In this document: piece after piece, positions 35,230 to 44,806 of the stretch
Layout: each line of letters begins with the position of its first letter
Numbering within the stretch: the first letter of the stretch is position 1
NCBI GenBank assembly: GCA_001513185.1
Contig: LFST01000051.1
Location: 72,001-120,609 of the forward strand
Reading direction: 5' to 3'
Length of the DNA: 48,609 bases
Source: Candidatus Fermentithermobacillaceae bacterium DTU015
GTDB lineage: Bacteria; Bacillota; Sulfobacillia; Fermentithermobacillales; Fermentithermobacillaceae
The notes under the pieces: generated by a model
The model's input: the letters and a program-made list of their open reading frames with translations, nothing else
Databases searched by the model: none
Told to the model about the DNA's origin: nothing
Program-made: the position numbers and the translations under genes

Positions 35230-36448
35230 AAAACGCATTGCAGATATAACGGAGCGATATAAAGCCCGAAGTGCCGAGCCTGACACGGCACCCTGGGCCT
35301 CGGATACTGCTGCTCCGGAGCGTTACAGTGCTTATCCTGACGTGGAACCCCAAGTGATCAAGAAGGATGGCTTCAGGATATATAAGGCGGCCTATAGTCC
35401 CGGAGCCAATGTGTGGCTACATCCCACGTCCGTTGAGGCTATCCTTCGCTTGGCAGGAGCTGATATAGAGCGCCTCCCTTCAGCTAACGGGCCGCTGTTC
35501 CTGGATATTGAGACCACAGGGCTTTCAGGGGCAGGTACCGTAGCCTTTCTCATTGGCCTAGGCAAGTGGGACGGCCAAACCTTCCGAATCACCCAGTTCT
35601 TCCTGGAAAGCCGCGACTCAGAACAAGCGATGCTGTCAGAAATGTGGCCACAGATCGCCGATGCCCAAGTGCTTGTAAGCTTTAACGGCAAGTGCTTTGA
35701 TATACCTGTGCTCCAGGCCAGACTTACCATGAACGGGATGTTCCACTCCCTCCCCGAGCTTGAAAATAAGCTCCACCTGGACCTTTACTCTGTAGCCAGG
35801 AAGCTGGGGCGACATCCCTTCTACGGCATGAGCCTTCAGGAATGTACGCAAAGGTTCCTCGGAATCAAGCGGGCCGGTGATATTCCGGGCAGGATGATAC
35901 CTGCCCTCTACTTCATGTACGAACGTGAGCGGGACATATCCGTGTTAGACCAGGTGTTTAGGCACAACCGCCTCGACATCCTGGACATGGTGGTATTCTT
36001 GAAGTATGCATCACACCTGTTCACCCAAGGTCATGAGTGTTGCAGCGACCCATATGCCCTGGCAGGCATAGGCAGATTCTACATGGCCCAAGGCGAATTG
36101 GAGCTTGCCAGGCGCTTTCTCCAGGCTGCGGCGGATGCAGCCCCTCTTCCCCACGCTGACGGCATCTATGCCCACAGCCGGCTGCTGGCAACTGTACTCA
36201 GAAAACAAGGCAAGTGGCAACAAGCTGCATCAATTTGGCAAGCCCTGATAAGAGGCGGACACGCCAGGTACGAAGATTACCTGTGGCTTGCCCGGTATTA
36301 CGAAATCTGCCTCCACGATGTAGAGACTGCTTTCCGGATCGTCCTGGACTGCATCGAGGAGTGCAAACGTTTGGGGAAATCAATCCCGAAGCCTGTATCC
36401 TCCAGAAAGAACCGCCTCTCCAGAATCATCTCAAATCTGCATTCATAG
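35198..36448 (+). CDS. mrfB: MrfB-like DEDDh exonuclease (YprB family)
   Basis: RNase H-fold exonuclease with C-terminal helical repeats, partner of MrfA. The acidic active-site motifs are DIETTG (about residue 103), an internal Asp in NGKCFDIPVL, and HNRLDILD (His and Asp), giving a DEDDh set. Residues about 275-400 look like TPR-type helices. The TTG start has AGGAGG 6 nt upstream, inside the end of mrfA. The NodB-like gene follows 52 bp downstream in the same direction. Confidence 0.9.
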   Translation: MTNREIIEKLRKRIADITERYKARSAEPDTAPWASDTAAPERYSAYPDVEPQVIKKDGFRIYKAAYSPGANVWLHPTSVEAILRLAGADIERLPSANGPLFLDIETTGLSGAGTVAFLIGLGKWDGQTFRITQFFLESRDSEQAMLSEMWPQIADAQVLVSFNGKCFDIPVLQARLTMNGMFHSLPELENKLHLDLYSVARKLGRHPFYGMSLQECTQRFLGIKRAGDIPGRMIPALYFMYERERDISVLDQVFRHNRLDILDMVVFLKYASHLFTQGHECCSDPYALAGIGRFYMAQGELELARRFLQAAADAAPLPHADGIYAHSRLLATVLRKQGKWQQAASIWQALIRGGHARYEDYLWLARYYEICLHDVETAFRIVLDCIEECKRLGKSIPKPVSSRKNRLSRIISNLHS

Positions 36449-36500
36449 TAATTAGGAGATATGTGGGGTCACCCCTTGCCCGGAGGAAGGAGGGGTTGGT

Positions 36501-37226
36501 TTGCTCATCCGTATAAAGCCCCGCCATGTTCAAAGGATAGCGTTGTTTGCTGCCTTCGCTCTGGTACTCCTCGGTGCCAGGCTGGGAGTTGCGGTCCGGG
36601 ACCCGGTAGCCACTGCCAAGATATCTCCCCTGGTGAGGGTAACCACCCAAGAACCGCAGGCCGGGGTAATAGTCGAATTGTTCCAGGCAGAACCTGAAGC
36701 GGTGGAGCAACTGCTGGCGGTCCTGGTGGAAAATGGCTGGGGTGCCACCTGGTTCTGTTCTGCCACTTTTGCAGAAAGCCAGGCACAACTCTTGAGCAGG
36801 CTGGTGGAAGCCGGATACGAGCTGGGGCTGTCAGGCACCGACGACAGGCCCATGGACCGGTTAAGCTACGAAGAAGCCGAGGTAAACCTGAGCCGTGCCA
36901 GAGAAGCACTGATGAAAATATCAGAGCCTATGCCCTTTTTCTATCCCCCGTCAGGCCGGTTCAGCACTGATCTGATTAACGCTGCCTTTGAACAGGGCTT
37001 TTACTCGGTCAAAGGTTCCGTTGACGGAAAGATACTTAAGGGTAACCCTGAAAAAGCCGCCCAAAAGGTGGGAGACTCCCTAAAACCCGGGGATATACTT
37101 GTTATCCGGGTAACCAAGAAGGGCATAGTGCCAAAACCGGAATACATCAACGCCCTTGCCCGGTATGTGCAAAGCCGCGGGTTTTCAATGGTGAGTTTGT
37201 CTTCCCTCATCAGGGGAATGAGGTAA
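36501..37226 (+). CDS. Divergent polysaccharide deacetylase-fold protein, probably inactive
   Basis: A 241-residue protein with an N-terminal hydrophobic segment (about 10-30; signal or anchor) and an outside domain that resembles NodB polysaccharide deacetylases (GWGATWFC, PFFYPPSGRFS, KPGDILVIRV). The catalytic TFDDGP motif and the HxxxH metal pair are not visible, so hydrolysis is doubtful; similar degenerate proteins occur in Clostridia. The start is TTG with AGGAGGGG 5 nt upstream. It follows mrfB, but a role in DNA repair is not suggested by its location outside the membrane. Confidence 0.7.
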   Translation: MLIRIKPRHVQRIALFAAFALVLLGARLGVAVRDPVATAKISPLVRVTTQEPQAGVIVELFQAEPEAVEQLLAVLVENGWGATWFCSATFAESQAQLLSRLVEAGYELGLSGTDDRPMDRLSYEEAEVNLSRAREALMKISEPMPFFYPPSGRFSTDLINAAFEQGFYSVKGSVDGKILKGNPEKAAQKVGDSLKPGDILVIRVTKKGIVPKPEYINALARYVQSRGFSMVSLSSLIRGMR

Positions 37227-37241
37227 GTTCCCAGGCAGGGT

Positions 37242-38399
37242 TCATAAGAGCCCTAGATTTGAGAGGAAAACCACGGTCCTCCAGGCCAGGCACGCCACAA
37301 CACGCAGGGGTGTCATGGAGCTGATCCAGGCCCCTGTCACAAGGTCCGAATAACCTACCACCCGATCGCCTAGACAAAGGGTTGCCTGGCCCACCACTGT
37401 CCCCGCAGGACACGGGCTGATCCTATCGGGCAAATCCACTTCGATCCTGAGGCCAAACGCATGCCTGGGTATACACGCGCTTAGGTCTGTAGCGCAGACG
37501 ATGGGCACACGCTTTACCGTTGAACCTGCCACAGGCAGAGTGAGTAGCACCTCGCCTGCAGGCACAGCTCTTATGTACCTGAAACTGCCAAATCCGTATT
37601 CCAGGAGCGCCGCAGCATCGTGCCACCTGTCCAGGCTGTCCAGCACCACCACCAATAGCCGCATGCCGTCCCTTGTAGCCGAGGCCACCAGACACTGCCC
37701 CGCCGCCTGGGTTGTGCCCGTCTTCACCCCGTCAGCCCCAGGCACAACCCAAAGCAGCCTATTTGTATTTTCAAGCGACAAGCGCACGTGGGACTCTGCT
37801 TCGATCACATCTTTTTCTTTAGTGGCAACCAGCCGTTTGAAGTAGGGATGTCTCATACACGCCTTGGCGATCACTGCAAGATCAAAGGCCGTAGTGTAGT
37901 GGTTAGGATCGGTAAGCCCGTGGGGGTTTTCAAACCTGGTGTTAATGGCTCCCAATTCCTTGGCTCTCTGGTTCATCAGTTTGAAGAACTCATCTGCAGA
38001 ACCATTGCCAATATGCTCTGCTATAGCCCAGGCAGCATCGTTTCCTGAAACCAGCATCAGCCCATAAAGCAGATCCTCTAGGGTAAATACGTCCCCTGCC
38101 CTTAAGTCCATGGACGAACCAGGCTGGGACGCAGCTTCTTCCGACACACGTACCAGATCTTCAAGCCGTCCCCGCTCCAGGGCTAACAAAGCGGTCATCA
38201 TCTTGGTAAGGCTGGCAGGGTGCATCCTGGTAAACCCGCGTTTTTCCATAAGTATGGTTCCTGTTTGCCATTCCATAAGGATGGAAGCCCTTGTAGATAT
38301 CTCAGGAGGAGAAACCGCTGCCACTGCCGGCCTGCCGGCACACAGACATGCCCCTATGGCGATCGCGGCCAACAGCCCCTTGAAACCATGTTTTGCCAT
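37242..38399 (-). CDS. D-alanyl-D-alanine carboxypeptidase (DacF/PBP5-like)
   Basis: Penicillin-binding serine D,D-carboxypeptidase that trims stem pentapeptides. It has a signal peptide (about 1-28) and the motifs SxxK (Ser63, Lys66 in PASLTKMM), SGN (119-121) and KTG (227-229). A C-terminal beta domain and a hydrophobic/amphipathic end (about 360-385) would hold it to the membrane. Length (385) matches DacF/DacB-type enzymes, some of which act in sporulation; the subtype cannot be set. No strong ribosome site is visible. It converges with the deacetylase-fold gene. Confidence 0.92.
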   Translation of the reverse strand: MAKHGFKGLLAAIAIGACLCAGRPAVAAVSPPEISTRASILMEWQTGTILMEKRGFTRMHPASLTKMMTALLALERGRLEDLVRVSEEAASQPGSSMDLRAGDVFTLEDLLYGLMLVSGNDAAWAIAEHIGNGSADEFFKLMNQRAKELGAINTRFENPHGLTDPNHYTTAFDLAVIAKACMRHPYFKRLVATKEKDVIEAESHVRLSLENTNRLLWVVPGADGVKTGTTQAAGQCLVASATRDGMRLLVVVLDSLDRWHDAAALLEYGFGSFRYIRAVPAGEVLLTLPVAGSTVKRVPIVCATDLSACIPRHAFGLRIEVDLPDRISPCPAGTVVGQATLCLGDRVVGYSDLVTGAWISSMTPLRVVACLAWRTVVFLSNLGLL

Positions 38400-38476
38400 A
38401 CCATACCACCACTTTGACCCATGAGGAGATCAAGAAGATCATATGGAAAACATGGTGGCGGTATGATGCTGAGTTT

Positions 38477-39334
38477 CTACAAATCCTCGTCGTACCTGAA
38501 TATCAGGTCTTTCACCGGGCCATAGGGTCCCCCTGCTCCCAGGTCCTCGCCGTTGAGGGTCAAACTCAGCACCCATGGCGCACCTGCCCTCACCTTGATC
38601 TCATCCCCGGCGGTAACCTCAAGTTCTTCTCCAGGACCCATGGTTTTCTCCACAACCGTCTGTCCGTCGGCTTGTACTTGAATCCAGCACCTGGTGCCTT
38701 CTTCCTCAGAAGTCTTAAGGGTGACCAGCAAAGGGGTCTCGTTGATTGTAAACACGGTGACTTCTTCGCTGGGGTCCTCACGCTGCACTCTGACTTCATG
38801 GACAGGCTCATCAGGCTCGGGATCAGGTTGTTCGACAATACCGTTTTCCGGCTCTTGGGGTGGTTCCGGATCTTCCTGGCGGGAAGAATAAAGAGCGTAC
38901 AACCTGGTGCCGCCGAATATTATCGCCCCTAAGAGGAGCAATGCAACCAGGAGCTTTCCCACGGCACCCATGCCCTTTTTCCTGCGGGTCCGCCGCCTCG
39001 GCCTGGTCTTGCCGGCCTTCGGAGCCTCTTGGGCGGCAGCAGCCGGAGACCAATAGCGGTCATCCTCATCTGCGATTTCCCTGTACGCCCGGGAGAATTC
39101 AAGCCCGTCTAAGCCCAAAAACTCAGCATATGATTTAAGGAATACCCTAAAATACGCTTTACCCGGCGCGATCCTATCGTCTCCTGCTTCGATGGCCCTA
39201 AGATACTTGGAACGTATCTTGGTTTTCTCCTGCACTTCCTCGATGGACAACCCCAGGTTCTCCCTGCGCGCCCGGATCATTTCACCAAGCTCTACCAGCT
39301 TTTCCTGCCTACCATTCCTTACCTCCTCAGCCAC
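38477..39334 (-). CDS. RodZ-like HTH membrane protein
   Basis: Cytoplasmic helix-turn-helix domain (about 15-85, with LGEMIRARRENLGLSIEEV), basic linker (RPRRRTRRKK), one TM segment (about 127-143), an acidic Pro/Glu-rich linker and a C-terminal DUF4115-like beta domain (about 190-280). This is the RodZ layout; RodZ links MreB to wall synthesis in rods. The GTG start follows AGGAGGTAATATA. It lies 17 bp after asnS. No mreB or other shape genes are in the window. Confidence 0.87.
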   Translation of the reverse strand: MAEEVRNGRQEKLVELGEMIRARRENLGLSIEEVQEKTKIRSKYLRAIEAGDDRIAPGKAYFRVFLKSYAEFLGLDGLEFSRAYREIADEDDRYWSPAAAAQEAPKAGKTRPRRRTRRKKGMGAVGKLLVALLLLGAIIFGGTRLYALYSSRQEDPEPPQEPENGIVEQPDPEPDEPVHEVRVQREDPSEEVTVFTINETPLLVTLKTSEEEGTRCWIQVQADGQTVVEKTMGPGEELEVTAGDEIKVRAGAPWVLSLTLNGEDLGAGGPYGPVKDLIFRYDEDL

Positions 39335-39351
39335 TATATTACCTCCTAACC

Positions 39352-40662
39352 TTACGGCCTTAGCCTGTTTATCAACCTGGGAAACGGGATTGTCTCTCTC
39401 ACATGTTCAAGGCCGCATATCCAGGCCACCACACGTTCTATTCCCATTCCGAAGCCCGAGTGAGGTACGGATCCAAATCTTCTCAAATCAAGGTACCATT
39501 GGTAGTCTTCCACAGGCAGGTTATGTTGTCTAATCCGTTCAAGCAACAGATGGTAATCGTGTATCCTCTGGCCGCCGCCGATTATCTCGCCGTAACCTTC
39601 GGGAGCCAGAAGGTCGGCCCCTAAGACAGTATCGGGATTATCTGGATCTGGTTGCATATAGAAAGCTTTTATTTTAGTCGGAAAATGGGTGACGAATACA
39701 GGCTTGGCAAACTCAGATGCTATTGCCGTCTCGTGGGGAGCCCCAAAATCATCTCCCCAAGTTATGTCAAGCCCTTTTTGGTTTAGCAGTTCAACAGCTT
39801 CTGTATATGTAAGCCTTGGGAACGGAGGCTTGACTTGCTCAAGTTTCTGAGTATCCCTGCCTAGCTCCTCGAGCAGATGTCCGTACCTAGTGAGCACCCG
39901 CTCTACAATGTAGCTTACCATCCTTTCTTCGAGTCTGAGCATCTCTTCAAAAGTCATAAAAGCTGCTTCAGGCTCAACCATCCAAAACTCGGTCAGGTGA
40001 CGGCGGGTCTTGGATTTCTCCGCCCTGAAAGTAGGTCCGAAGCAGTAAACCTTTCTTAGAGCCATGATAGCTGCCTCATTGTACAGCTGTCCGCTCTGGC
40101 TGAGGTAAGCCTGCTCCCCAAAGTACTCTACGGGAAACAGGGTGGTGGTGCCTTCACAGGCAGAAGGTGTCATGATGGGCGCGTCTACATTGACAAACCC
40201 TTCGCCATCGAGGAAATCCCTGCAAGCCTTGATTATCTCTGCGCGGATAAGTAAGATGTTTTTTTGCCTAGGAGTCCGTATCCACAAATGCCTGTGGTCC
40301 AGCAGGAACTCAACCCCGTGTTCTTTAAGGGTTATCGGATAGTCGTCAAAAGCTTCCGACACGATGGTACAGCCTGTGACGCCTACCTCATACCCGCCCG
40401 GAGCCCTGGCATCCTTCCTGACTATACCCTGGATCACCAGGCTGGACTCCTGGTTTAGCTTATCGAGCCTGGCAAACAGATCTTGGCCCACATCCTTCTG
40501 GGACACCACACACTGGACTATCCCAGTGCCGTCCCGGAGGATCAAGAACATGATCTTGCCTGATGAACGTTTGTTGTACAACCAACCCTTAAGGGTAACC
40601 TTTTGGTTTTCGTATGTACCAATGTTGCTTATGGTAGTCTCAAACAGGGCTTCTTCACTCAT
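39352..40662 (-). CDS. asnS: Asparaginyl-tRNA synthetase
   Basis: Class IIb aminoacyl-tRNA synthetase. It has an N-terminal OB fold (about 1-115) and catalytic core with motif 2 ([20 protein letters not shown]) and motif 3 ([15 protein letters not shown]). The [11 protein letters not shown] form is typical of AsnRS rather than AspRS. Length is 436. The start follows GGAAGTG at long spacing. A charged AsnRS gene implies direct Asn-tRNA formation, though an amidotransferase could coexist. Confidence 0.95.
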   Translation of the reverse strand: MSEEALFETTISNIGTYENQKVTLKGWLYNKRSSGKIMFLILRDGTGIVQCVVSQKDVGQDLFARLDKLNQESSLVIQGIVRKDARAPGGYEVGVTGCTIVSEAFDDYPITLKEHGVEFLLDHRHLWIRTPRQKNILLIRAEIIKACRDFLDGEGFVNVDAPIMTPSACEGTTTLFPVEYFGEQAYLSQSGQLYNEAAIMALRKVYCFGPTFRAEKSKTRRHLTEFWMVEPEAAFMTFEEMLRLEERMVSYIVERVLTRYGHLLEELGRDTQKLEQVKPPFPRLTYTEAVELLNQKGLDITWGDDFGAPHETAIASEFAKPVFVTHFPTKIKAFYMQPDPDNPDTVLGADLLAPEGYGEIIGGGQRIHDYHLLLERIRQHNLPVEDYQWYLDLRRFGSVPHSGFGMGIERVVAWICGLEHVRETIPFPRLINRLRP

Positions 40663-40734
40663 GTGATTATTACACTTCCTTCACTATTCTTGGCCTAGCT
40701 TAAGTGTAGCACTCAGGAAGTAAATTGATAAGGG

Positions 40735-43443
40735 TCATTCTGTCAACCCTTCGCTCTCTGCCTCAAGTTGCTTCAGGATCCTGCCCAGTTCGTCCATGAG
40801 CTCGCCGTAGCCGGCCCAATCCCCGCTTCTAAGTCTTTCTTGGGCTTCAAACCATACCTGGTTGGCTCTGGCTATGAGATCGGGCAAACCGGCTGTTTGT
40901 CCAGGGTCCGGCTCGCCAGAAGGCACTTCCACCACGCGGCCTACCAATTTGTTTAGGGCATCTTCAACGCTGGTCCCCATGACCACCTTGCCGCCTGAGT
41001 ACATTATCACCCGCTTAAGTTCGGGAATGCGCACTCTTTCTGCCTGGATGTACAAGGGCTCGAAGTACAAGAACGAACCATCCATGGGTATGGTTACAAG
41101 GTTGCCCCTGATCACCTGAGACCCGGCCTGGCCCCAAAGGGTCATGGCTTCTGCAATCTCGGGATTTTGGGAGATAAGCGACTCGACCTGCATGGGCCCG
41201 GGTATGTGTTTGTCCTTGGGCAACCTGTACAGGATCATTTGGCCGTACCTCTCAGGATCGCACCGTACCGCCAGCCATGCCACCATGTTGGGCTTGCCCC
41301 TGGGCGTAAAGGGTATCATGTGCAGGTATTCAGTGGCCGTCTCTCCGGGCAGCGACGCCAGGATATAATAGGGTTCAACCGGGATCTCCCGGTCCCCACC
41401 ATAGATCTCAGTGGGGATCTCCCAGTAGTCTTCCTTGTTGTAAAACACCTTAGGATCCGTCATGTGATAGGTCTTTAGCATCCTGGCCTGCACCATGAAG
41501 AGGTCCTGGGGATAGCGGATATGGCGGAGCAGCGCCGGAGGCATCTCCTCCATGGGCTTTACCAGATCAGGGAAAATACTCTCGTACATTTTCAATATGG
41601 GGTCTTCATTGTGGGCCCGGTAAAAAGTGGTGGTGCCGTCATAGGCGTCGATCACCGCCTTTACCGCATTTCTCATGTAGTTGACCCGCATCACACTGTC
41701 AGGCTGGCTATAGGGATAACTGGAGGACACTGTGTAACCATCGATGATCCAGTAAAGCCTGCCATCGGCTATCACAAGATAAGGATCTTTATCGTAGAGG
41801 AAAAACGGGGCAATAGCCTGCACCCTGTCAACGATGTTCCGCCTCATAATAAGCCGGGATTCAGAGGTCAGGGCGCCCGAAACCAAAATCTGGTAATCCG
41901 TGAACCTGATAGTAAATGCAAGCCTCTTGAAAAAGCTATCAAGTTTGATGCCGGCTTTACCTTCGTAAAACGTAGGTTCCAGGGTTTCCGAGTCCAGCCT
42001 GGGGTAATCGAACTCAGGTTCTTTGGTATTGACGATAATGTAATGGTTTGTGAGTTCCCCAAAATACAGCTCAGGCCGCTCCAGGACCAAGTCTGTAGTA
42101 GTCTTGGGTGGTACGTCTCTGAAGTAGAACACAGGCATGCCATCTCCCGTCACCTCCCGAGAAGGGCTCATGACCACCCCATATCCATGGGTGTACTTAA
42201 GGTGGAGATTGATCCATGTCTTTGCCTCAGCAGGCAGAAGCTCTACATCCAGTTCCCTGGGCGAAAGCAACACCTGGCGGAGCTTGCCGTTTACCACATA
42301 TCTGTCTATGTCCACGTCGTTGAACCGGTAATACATCCTGATTTCCTGCACCTGGCTGAAGGTATCCTTGAGCACCCTGTAATCCCACAACCTCAGATTG
42401 GCGATGGTCTCAGGATTGTTAAGGATGTCTTCCCGGGTAACCAAATCCTCAGCCGGGTACTCCACAATTTCTATGTTGTTTAGGTCAAACGCATCCCTGG
42501 TAAACTCGATGTTCTTTTCGATAAACGGCTCTTCGTAGGCAATCTCGTTAGGTGATACGGTAAACTGCTGGATAAACGCAGGATACGCATATCCTACCCC
42601 AAACGACATGATGATGAGCCCTGCCACCGCGTAGCCTATCCATCTAAAATTCCTGATGGTCAGGCCCATGAGGGAGAACGCAACGCCTACCAGGGCAGCC
42701 GCCATCAGCCCTTTGTACGCCGGCACCTGCGCATGGATATCGGTGTACGACGCTCCAAATGCCGCCCCTCTCGGGGAGTACATGAGGTTCCACATGTCTA
42801 TCCTGTAACTCCAGGCTTTTAGGGCAAACAAGACAGCTGACAGGATGGAAATGTGCACCCGCGCCCTGCGGGATGCAAGCACCCTCCTATCGGTAAACCG
42901 CAAGTCGCCGAAGACAAAGTACATTACCACCGACAAAGCCAGGGCAACCAGGAAGGCAACCCACAGGTGCTGCTGGAGTAACCGTATGAAAGGGAGGTTG
43001 AAGATGTAAAAACCAACGTCTTTTCCGAAAAACGGGTCATCTATGCCAAAAGGAATAGCATTGAGGTGAGCCAGCACTACATGCCACTGGCTGTAGCCTG
43101 AAAGTCCTCCCAGCACTCCGATGACTAAAGCGGCAAGTAAGAGCCATAGCCACAGCCTGTCGGAGGATTGAATGGGAACAGGCATGACCAGCCCTCCCAC
43201 TACATCCAGCCGGCGCCGTTTCCATATCACTGCCATGATATTTGCCAGAGCAATCAGGAAGAACAGCAGCCCTCCGGCCAGCGCCACCAACCATCGGGCC
43301 TTTAGCATGGTCCAAAACACCGAACTGTAACCTACGTCTTCAAACCACCACACTTCCGTGAAAAATGTGGCTATCCTGTTCGCACCGAGAGCTATGGCCA
43401 CAGCCACGCCTATAAGGATCCACAACCACCTCTGAGCAGGCAC
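40735..43443 (-). CDS. UPF0182 family large membrane protein
   Basis: Member of the UPF0182 (COG1615) family of unknown function, recognised from its N-terminal TM bundle (about seven segments in residues 1-300) followed by a large soluble domain (about 310-850) with many YxxxxxxY-rich stretches (for example HLKYTHGYGVVMSPSREV) and an acidic C-terminal helix. Length 902 is normal. The GTG start follows AAGGAGGT. It lies 21 bp after the M20 gene and may be cotranscribed with it, but no shared role is known. Confidence 0.92.
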   Translation of the reverse strand: MPAQRWLWILIGVAVAIALGANRIATFFTEVWWFEDVGYSSVFWTMLKARWLVALAGGLLFFLIALANIMAVIWKRRRLDVVGGLVMPVPIQSSDRLWLWLLLAALVIGVLGGLSGYSQWHVVLAHLNAIPFGIDDPFFGKDVGFYIFNLPFIRLLQQHLWVAFLVALALSVVMYFVFGDLRFTDRRVLASRRARVHISILSAVLFALKAWSYRIDMWNLMYSPRGAAFGASYTDIHAQVPAYKGLMAAALVGVAFSLMGLTIRNFRWIGYAVAGLIIMSFGVGYAYPAFIQQFTVSPNEIAYEEPFIEKNIEFTRDAFDLNNIEIVEYPAEDLVTREDILNNPETIANLRLWDYRVLKDTFSQVQEIRMYYRFNDVDIDRYVVNGKLRQVLLSPRELDVELLPAEAKTWINLHLKYTHGYGVVMSPSREVTGDGMPVFYFRDVPPKTTTDLVLERPELYFGELTNHYIIVNTKEPEFDYPRLDSETLEPTFYEGKAGIKLDSFFKRLAFTIRFTDYQILVSGALTSESRLIMRRNIVDRVQAIAPFFLYDKDPYLVIADGRLYWIIDGYTVSSSYPYSQPDSVMRVNYMRNAVKAVIDAYDGTTTFYRAHNEDPILKMYESIFPDLVKPMEEMPPALLRHIRYPQDLFMVQARMLKTYHMTDPKVFYNKEDYWEIPTEIYGGDREIPVEPYYILASLPGETATEYLHMIPFTPRGKPNMVAWLAVRCDPERYGQMILYRLPKDKHIPGPMQVESLISQNPEIAEAMTLWGQAGSQVIRGNLVTIPMDGSFLYFEPLYIQAERVRIPELKRVIMYSGGKVVMGTSVEDALNKLVGRVVEVPSGEPDPGQTAGLPDLIARANQVWFEAQERLRSGDWAGYGELMDELGRILKQLEAESEGLTE

Positions 43444-43464
43444 TTGCTCAACCTCCTTTGGCCG

Positions 43465-44781
43465 CTAATCACCTTCCCCTACGAGTTCCTCCCACATACT
43501 TAAATACTTTTCCTTGGTCATAGGGGGCTCAAATTCCTCGATAATTTGGAGCCCCACGGAAGCGTCTCCCCACAGCACATCGATTGCAGTAAGCGCCATT
43601 ATCTTGGCGGGCAAGATGTACGCCGTATCAGGATCTTCAACCACAAACTCCTCAGAATGGGCAATCCCCTTTGCCCCTCCACATGAGGGGTGGATCGCCG
43701 GAATCAGGTGCATAATATCACCCATGTCAGACGAACCCGTCCCGTGAGTGCCACTATCTACCATATGTTTTCCCACAAGCTGCTCTGCATTCTTCCTGAA
43801 CACCTCATCAAGCATAGGGTTGCTGATACGCGGCAGGTAGCCTGGGATGTCTTCTATCTGTACTTGAGCGCCGATAGCTGCTGCACCCGCCTTAAGCGCC
43901 CTTGTCACCTTCTTGTTGGCGTCTTTGATAGCTTTTAAGGTTTTGCCCCGGACGTAGGTTTCTATCCTCACATCGGCAGGGATTACGTTAACAAGGTCGC
44001 CGCCTTTGGTTATTATGGGGTGAACCCTTATGTGGTCCTCATCTCTAAACGTCTCCCGTTGCATGTGAACCGCCATGAGCCCTAAGATCGCAGCGTTTAA
44101 TGCATTTACCCCCAGGTGGGGGCTGCCGCCAGCATGGGCTTCTTTCCCCCTGTACCTTACAAGCTTGCCTATGAATCCGTTGGAAGTCCCCCCTACTACG
44201 ACTTTGGTGTCCGGCTTTAGGGCAGCCATGTGGACCATCATGGCCATGTCTATATCATCGAAAAAGCCTCTCGCCACAAGTTCCTGCTTGCCCCCAAGGA
44301 AACGGATCTTCCCCTGTTTCCTGAGGTTCTGCCGGTATTCCACTTCCACGTATTCCTCTGCCGGCACCCCCAGGAAGGTGATCTTGCCCGACAGGTACTC
44401 AATCGCGCCTGAATGCACCAGCCCTATGGCCGACCCGACCATAGATGCAACTTGTCCGTTGTGGCCGCATGCGTGGGCTGCCCCGGTGACCGGGTCGGCA
44501 AAAGGATGGCCCGGACACACCACGGCGTCAAGCTCACCCATAATGCACAAATTTGGGCCTTGCTTACCTGAACATAACACCCCGGACACACCTGTTATCG
44601 CCAGCCCCTCGGTTATGTCCAGGCCCAGCTCTTCAAAGTGTTCCCGCACCAAAGCCGAAGTCTTAAATTCTTTGTACCCTAGCTCAGGGTTGGCCATTAT
44701 GTGCTGGCCCAGATCTATGATTTTGTCCTTGTGCTTATCTATTTGCTCCAGCACTGCCCGCTTCAGCTCTTCTTTCGTCAT
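43465..44781 (-). CDS. M20 family amidohydrolase (AbgB-like)
   Basis: Zinc amidohydrolase/peptidase of the M20D type, 438 residues. The metal-site sequence HACGHNGQ and GVPAEEYVEVEY are present, followed by a dimerisation domain that starts near VRYRGKEAHAGGSPHLG. The CGHN form (Asn instead of Asp) is typical of AbgB/p-aminobenzoyl-glutamate hydrolase-like members, so an N-acyl amino acid or dipeptide substrate is likely but not fixed. The start has GGGGAG very close. It begins 25 bp after the HAD gene. Confidence 0.88.
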   Translation of the reverse strand: MTKEELKRAVLEQIDKHKDKIIDLGQHIMANPELGYKEFKTSALVREHFEELGLDITEGLAITGVSGVLCSGKQGPNLCIMGELDAVVCPGHPFADPVTGAAHACGHNGQVASMVGSAIGLVHSGAIEYLSGKITFLGVPAEEYVEVEYRQNLRKQGKIRFLGGKQELVARGFFDDIDMAMMVHMAALKPDTKVVVGGTSNGFIGKLVRYRGKEAHAGGSPHLGVNALNAAILGLMAVHMQRETFRDEDHIRVHPIITKGGDLVNVIPADVRIETYVRGKTLKAIKDANKKVTRALKAGAAAIGAQVQIEDIPGYLPRISNPMLDEVFRKNAEQLVGKHMVDSGTHGTGSSDMGDIMHLIPAIHPSCGGAKGIAHSEEFVVEDPDTAYILPAKIMALTAIDVLWGDASVGLQIIEEFEPPMTKEKYLSMWEELVGEGD

Positions 44782-44806
44782 ACTCCCCTGCCTGCCTTAC
44801 AGATAG

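Noticed and set aside
38399-38466. Imperfect inverted repeat between the carboxypeptidase and RodZ-like genes
   Set aside because: Arms CATACCACCA-type match imperfectly and are about 45 nt apart with no T-run; too weak to call a terminator.
41521-42483. 320-codon forward frame inside the UPF0182 gene
   Set aside because: Long but antisense to a well-supported family member; no domain or ribosome site of its own.
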